Positions 26,761 to 29,599 of a DNA stretch of 29,599 nt are shown one piece after another. How positions within the stretch are numbered: the first letter of the stretch is position 1; each line of letters begins with the position of its first letter. The stretch covers positions 1 through 29,599 of the forward strand of contig CAMXLV010000009.1 of NCBI GenBank assembly GCA_947244675.1. The letters run 5' to 3'. The stretch is from an uncultured Clostridium sp. (GTDB lineage: Bacteria > Bacillota_A > Clostridia > TANB77 > CAG-508). The notes beneath the pieces are model-generated. The model was not told the DNA's origin. It did no database searches and worked only from the letters and a program-made list of their open reading frames with translations. The translations under genes were made by a program, and so were the position numbers.

Positions 26761-28143
26761 TTAATTTGAAAGCCTATTATATAAAGTTTCAATATAACTA
26801 TACACTTTTAAATGCCATTCAGGATCACTAGCATATCTAGTGTTAACTCCTTTTAATGTAGGTCCATTATAATACCAAGAAGCAGCCATTTCACCATCAT
26901 AAATTTTGGTTCCAGATGGATTTAGGTAATATTTTACTAAAGACTTAGCAACAGTTTCAATTCCTTCGGCATAATCTTCAAATTCAAAAGAAGATTCATA
27001 AGGAGTAGCATCATAAGAACCATAACCAAATAAGTTTTTCTTATCATTGGCAATTTGAGAGGTTCCCCATCCACTTTCGTGAATAGCAATAGATGCTAAG
27101 AAAATACCATTGATATTATATTTTTTTTCTGCATTGTAAAAAGCGGTATAATTGTTTTGGAATATTTTGTTTGTGTCTTTTGGAAGCCCAGTAAATATTT
27201 TTTTGTAGTCATTTAAAGTTAAACCACTGGTTCGATTTAATTCCATATCAATATTTATTTTTATTAGAATTCTTTGAATTCGATTTTTTTCAACAATGTT
27301 TGGTGTTGTGAAAGAAGATGTCAAATTAGATGTTTTTATATAACCTTCTAAACTATCAAAAGACACTTTGCACCATTCTTCACTGGTAAGTTCTAATAAT
27401 TTAACATCCAAGCTTTTTCTTACCTCAGCAATATCTTTAGAAGTCATGTCTGCTTCTTCTTTTAAATTTTCAGTATCAACAAAATACATAGTATCTCCAA
27501 TATGTACTTTATGCTTTGCTAAAAATTCGGAAGTACCAAGATCTATCTTTTTAGGGATTGGTGCTACTAATTCTTCTTTTTCTAAAATAATTTCTTCTAC
27601 TAAATTACCATTTTCATAGGTTTTTACAGCAGTAACATTTTCTTTTCCAACGCTTCCTTCTTGAATGATGATTTCTTCACTTTTTGGCAAAGAAGGGTTG
27701 TTTTGATATTCTGTTGTAAATTCAACTTCACGCTCTTCTACCACTTGTTCTTTTACTCTATCCATTTGGGTATTTTCTGAGATAATGCTTTGCATATTTA
27801 AACGATGACGATTTAACTCATATTCTGAAATTCCCTCTATGGTTTCTTCTCTAGCATAACTTTGGGTAAAAGAAGTGTTTTTTGGAAAAAAAACAGCTAA
27901 ACCAACAATTAAGATACCACAACCTACTATGATATGTGAGAGTCTTAAATCAGAACCTCTGTGAGGAGGTTTCATACGATTAAAATGAAAACGTGGAAAT
28001 GTAAAGTTTTTAAATTTTGGAGTTTTCATTTTAAAGCCTGAAACAGAAGAACAATCACGAGAAGTATCTTGTGCTTTTTGTTGCATTTGCTGTAATTCTT
28101 TAAATACATCAGATAAATTTCGATTATCATGATTATCTAACAT
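26761..28143 (-). CDS. Membrane-anchored N-acetylglucosaminidase (peptidoglycan hydrolase)
   Basis: The 460-residue protein has a cytoplasmic N terminus of about 68 residues, one membrane helix (IIVGCGILIVGLAVFFP, 71-87) and a long linker. An SH3-like segment follows (HIGDTMYFVD to WCKVSFDSLEGYIKTSNL), then a C-terminal glucosaminidase domain. In that domain IAIHESGWGTSQIANDKKNL carries the likely catalytic Glu near 356, followed by FGYGSYDATPYES and the WYYNGPTLKGVNTRYASDPE repeat-like end. This family cleaves the GlcNAc-MurNAc glycan strand. Type II topology places the domain at the cell wall, suggesting a role in growth or separation. The linker is rich in Glu and Val. Confidence 0.9.
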   Translation of the reverse strand: MLDNHDNRNLSDVFKELQQMQQKAQDTSRDCSSVSGFKMKTPKFKNFTFPRFHFNRMKPPHRGSDLRLSHIIVGCGILIVGLAVFFPKNTSFTQSYAREETIEGISEYELNRHRLNMQSIISENTQMDRVKEQVVEEREVEFTTEYQNNPSLPKSEEIIIQEGSVGKENVTAVKTYENGNLVEEIILEKEELVAPIPKKIDLGTSEFLAKHKVHIGDTMYFVDTENLKEEADMTSKDIAEVRKSLDVKLLELTSEEWCKVSFDSLEGYIKTSNLTSSFTTPNIVEKNRIQRILIKINIDMELNRTSGLTLNDYKKIFTGLPKDTNKIFQNNYTAFYNAEKKYNINGIFLASIAIHESGWGTSQIANDKKNLFGYGSYDATPYESSFEFEDYAEGIETVAKSLVKYYLNPSGTKIYDGEMAASWYYNGPTLKGVNTRYASDPEWHLKVYSYIETLYNRLSN

Positions 28144-28275
28144 AATTTTTCACTCTTTCTATAATTAAAATAATACATATTTATTATACAATAAGACTTA
28201 AAACTTGTCCATAAAATTATAGAAAAAAGTATTGGTATTTTGTAGAAATGTTAAGGATATAGTTAAGTATAGTTT

Positions 28276-29373
28276 TTATTCAAATTTTATTTTTAGGTTT
28301 GTTAAATAACTATTTGTGCTACTATAGTCTGGATCAATTCCCTTACCACGAATTAAGAGCTTGCTAACATTTGAGACAGCAAATTGTTCACTTACACTAT
28401 AATATCTCCAAGCATATTCCCATCCTTGTTCATTATATTCACTTGAAGAAACAACATAATAGGGTGTCCATACTTCTTTGGATGTGCCATCCAAAAATTC
28501 AACATAAAGACCACCATAAGCAGGCCCGAGGATTTCCTCCGATAATATCCAGCAGTAGCATAAAGATGAAAAGTAGCTTCAATAGTACAGTTTTCTTTTT
28601 TATGTGTCCACTTTTCTAAATCCATAGTAATATCATATGAAAAGTTAGCATAACCAGAACCATGTCCTCCACCAATATTACCAATTGTAGTAGAAGACCA
28701 TTCACAATTATTAAAGGTTATATTTAATCCTAATTCATTAAGATCAGTGATATTAGCATTGGTTGCAAATTCAAAAATATCTACTTCTTTTGCTTCTTCA
28801 ACAGTTCCATCTTGATTAATTTGGATAAACTCATCTTTTACTTTTATGACTAAGGGTAAATCTTCTTGTGCTAAATCAGATGGAATTCCTTGTACATCTT
28901 TTATATTTTCTAAATCTTCTTTTAATTTTTCATAATCAATAGTACCATTTTCATCAATATTTTGATTTACTTTATTCTCAACTTTATCAATAGGATTGAT
29001 TTCTTGAAAGATAATGGTTCTACTCCCAATTGTTAATTCTCCAGTATCTTCAACAATGATTCTTTCTTCTTTGGTAATTAATTTTTGTTCTTCTAAATCA
29101 TCTAAAATTTCTTTTAGTGTTAATTGAGTATTTTCTCCTATAATATGATTAGTTGTTTTATCTGTTTTCCATAAATTAACGATTTCTTCAACCGTAGCAC
29201 CTCTTGTTTCTTCTTCTGCTGTATCTGCTTTTGTTAAAATTCCATTGTCTCCGGCTTAAACTAGCAATCGCAATTCCTGTTAAAATTAATAATACAATAA
29301 TCGTGATTATTAATGCGATTAATGTAATACCTTTGTTTGTTTTTCTTATTTTTAATTTAGATTTCCTTTCCAT
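28276..29373 (-). pseudogene. Prepilin-like surface protein broken by three single-base insertions
   Basis: The N terminus has a basic stretch and a type IV pilin-like hydrophobic helix (KGITLIALIITIIVLLILTG, residues 14-33) with a putative prepilin-peptidase site before ITLIA; the usual Glu5 is replaced by Ala. After IASLS the frame is lost. Removing one C of the CCGG at 29258-29261 restores SGDNGILTKADTAEEE, a common clostridial sequence, and the frame then stays open to about 28540. Removing two more C, one before GG in TATCGG and one in CCTCGGG (near 28540 and 28529), restores YYGGNPGPAYGGLYVEFLDG and the end at 28276. The restored length is 364 residues, with a beta-rich C-terminal domain. 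Each break is a C before GG. Confidence 0.82.
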
Positions 29374-29456
29374 ATAGTTATCCCTTTCTTTTTTCTTTTG
29401 CTATTAAATTAATATAACAATAAAAACTATTATGTCAATAAGTTTTCATGGTTTTT

Positions 29457-29590
29457 TATTACCCAACAGTTTTTTCAAAAAGTAAAAAACAACGAATTTT
29501 ATGTAAAAAAGTAATTACTAAATCTTATAAAACTGTCGGGTAACAAGAAAAAATGTCTTATTACCCGACAGTTTTTTAAAAAAGTAAAAG
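29457..29590. repeat. Palindromic repeat, one partial and one complete copy
   Basis: AAACTGTCGGGTAA (29530-29543) and TTACCCGACAGTTT (29561-29574) form a perfect 14-bp stem with a 17-nt loop. A second right-arm copy with an A for the G (TTACCCAACAGTTTT) lies at about 29459-29473, and both are followed by a run of A and AAGTAAAA. The left arm plus loop is also present at window position 25-55 in the same orientation. It may work as a terminator. Confidence 0.75.
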
Positions 29591-29599
29591 AATTGCAAA

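Overview
The window looks like chromosomal DNA of a low-GC, Gram-positive anaerobe of the Clostridia. Coding strands are very A-rich and purine-loaded, ribosome binding sites are of the AGGAGG type, TAA, TAG and TGA all act as stops, and DUF6514, DUF975 and OLE-associated protein families are present. I cannot name a species.

Layout. (1) 52-7447: a type I-B CRISPR-Cas operon, cas8b-cas7-cas5-cas3-cas4-cas1-cas2, with cas6 not in view. cas5 carries a frameshift. It is followed by a leader and an array of 24 repeats (7607-9145), a terminator, and then decayed repeats (9337-9432 and 10067-10357) that flank a small cysteine-containing gene. (2) 10549-17778: housekeeping genes, with dgt on the minus strand, then tmk, a promoter-driven ~630-nt structured RNA that I read as OLE RNA followed by its membrane partner gene oapA, an SDR oxidoreductase, DNA polymerase IV, a DUF975 membrane protein and a DUF6514 protein. 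(3) 17849-21600: frameshifted topA, then a radical SAM/SPASM gene paired with a small exported membrane protein containing a PMYG motif, and a broken small gene. (4) 21653-24200: tRNA-Gly and tRNA-Cys with their promoter and terminator. These are followed by a 2-kb stretch bounded by a 13-bp direct repeat of the tRNA-Cys end, holding a DUF3800 remnant, an APH_6_hur-type kinase, a 38-residue coiled-coil gene and a putative small RNA. (5) 24408-25867: a 435-codon gene of unknown family whose whole transcript, from leader to terminator, is written as about 35 consecutive local hairpins. (6) 25903-29373, minus strand: a membrane-anchored protein, a membrane-anchored glucosaminidase and a prepilin-like surface protein broken by three single-base insertions. 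A palindromic repeat appears at both ends of the window.

Most interesting points. The hairpin-written gene at 24408-25867 is the strongest candidate for something undescribed: stems of 14-18 bp sit back to back inside an intact reading frame, some with G.U pairs or single bulges. Second, five frameshifts in three genes (cas5, topA, prepilin-like) are all explained by one extra C directly before GG on the coding strand. Third, the OLE RNA/OapA pair, the radical SAM/PMYG pair and the small gene lodged in the decayed CRISPR tail each merit follow-up.

All calls come from reading the sequence. No database search or folding program was run.
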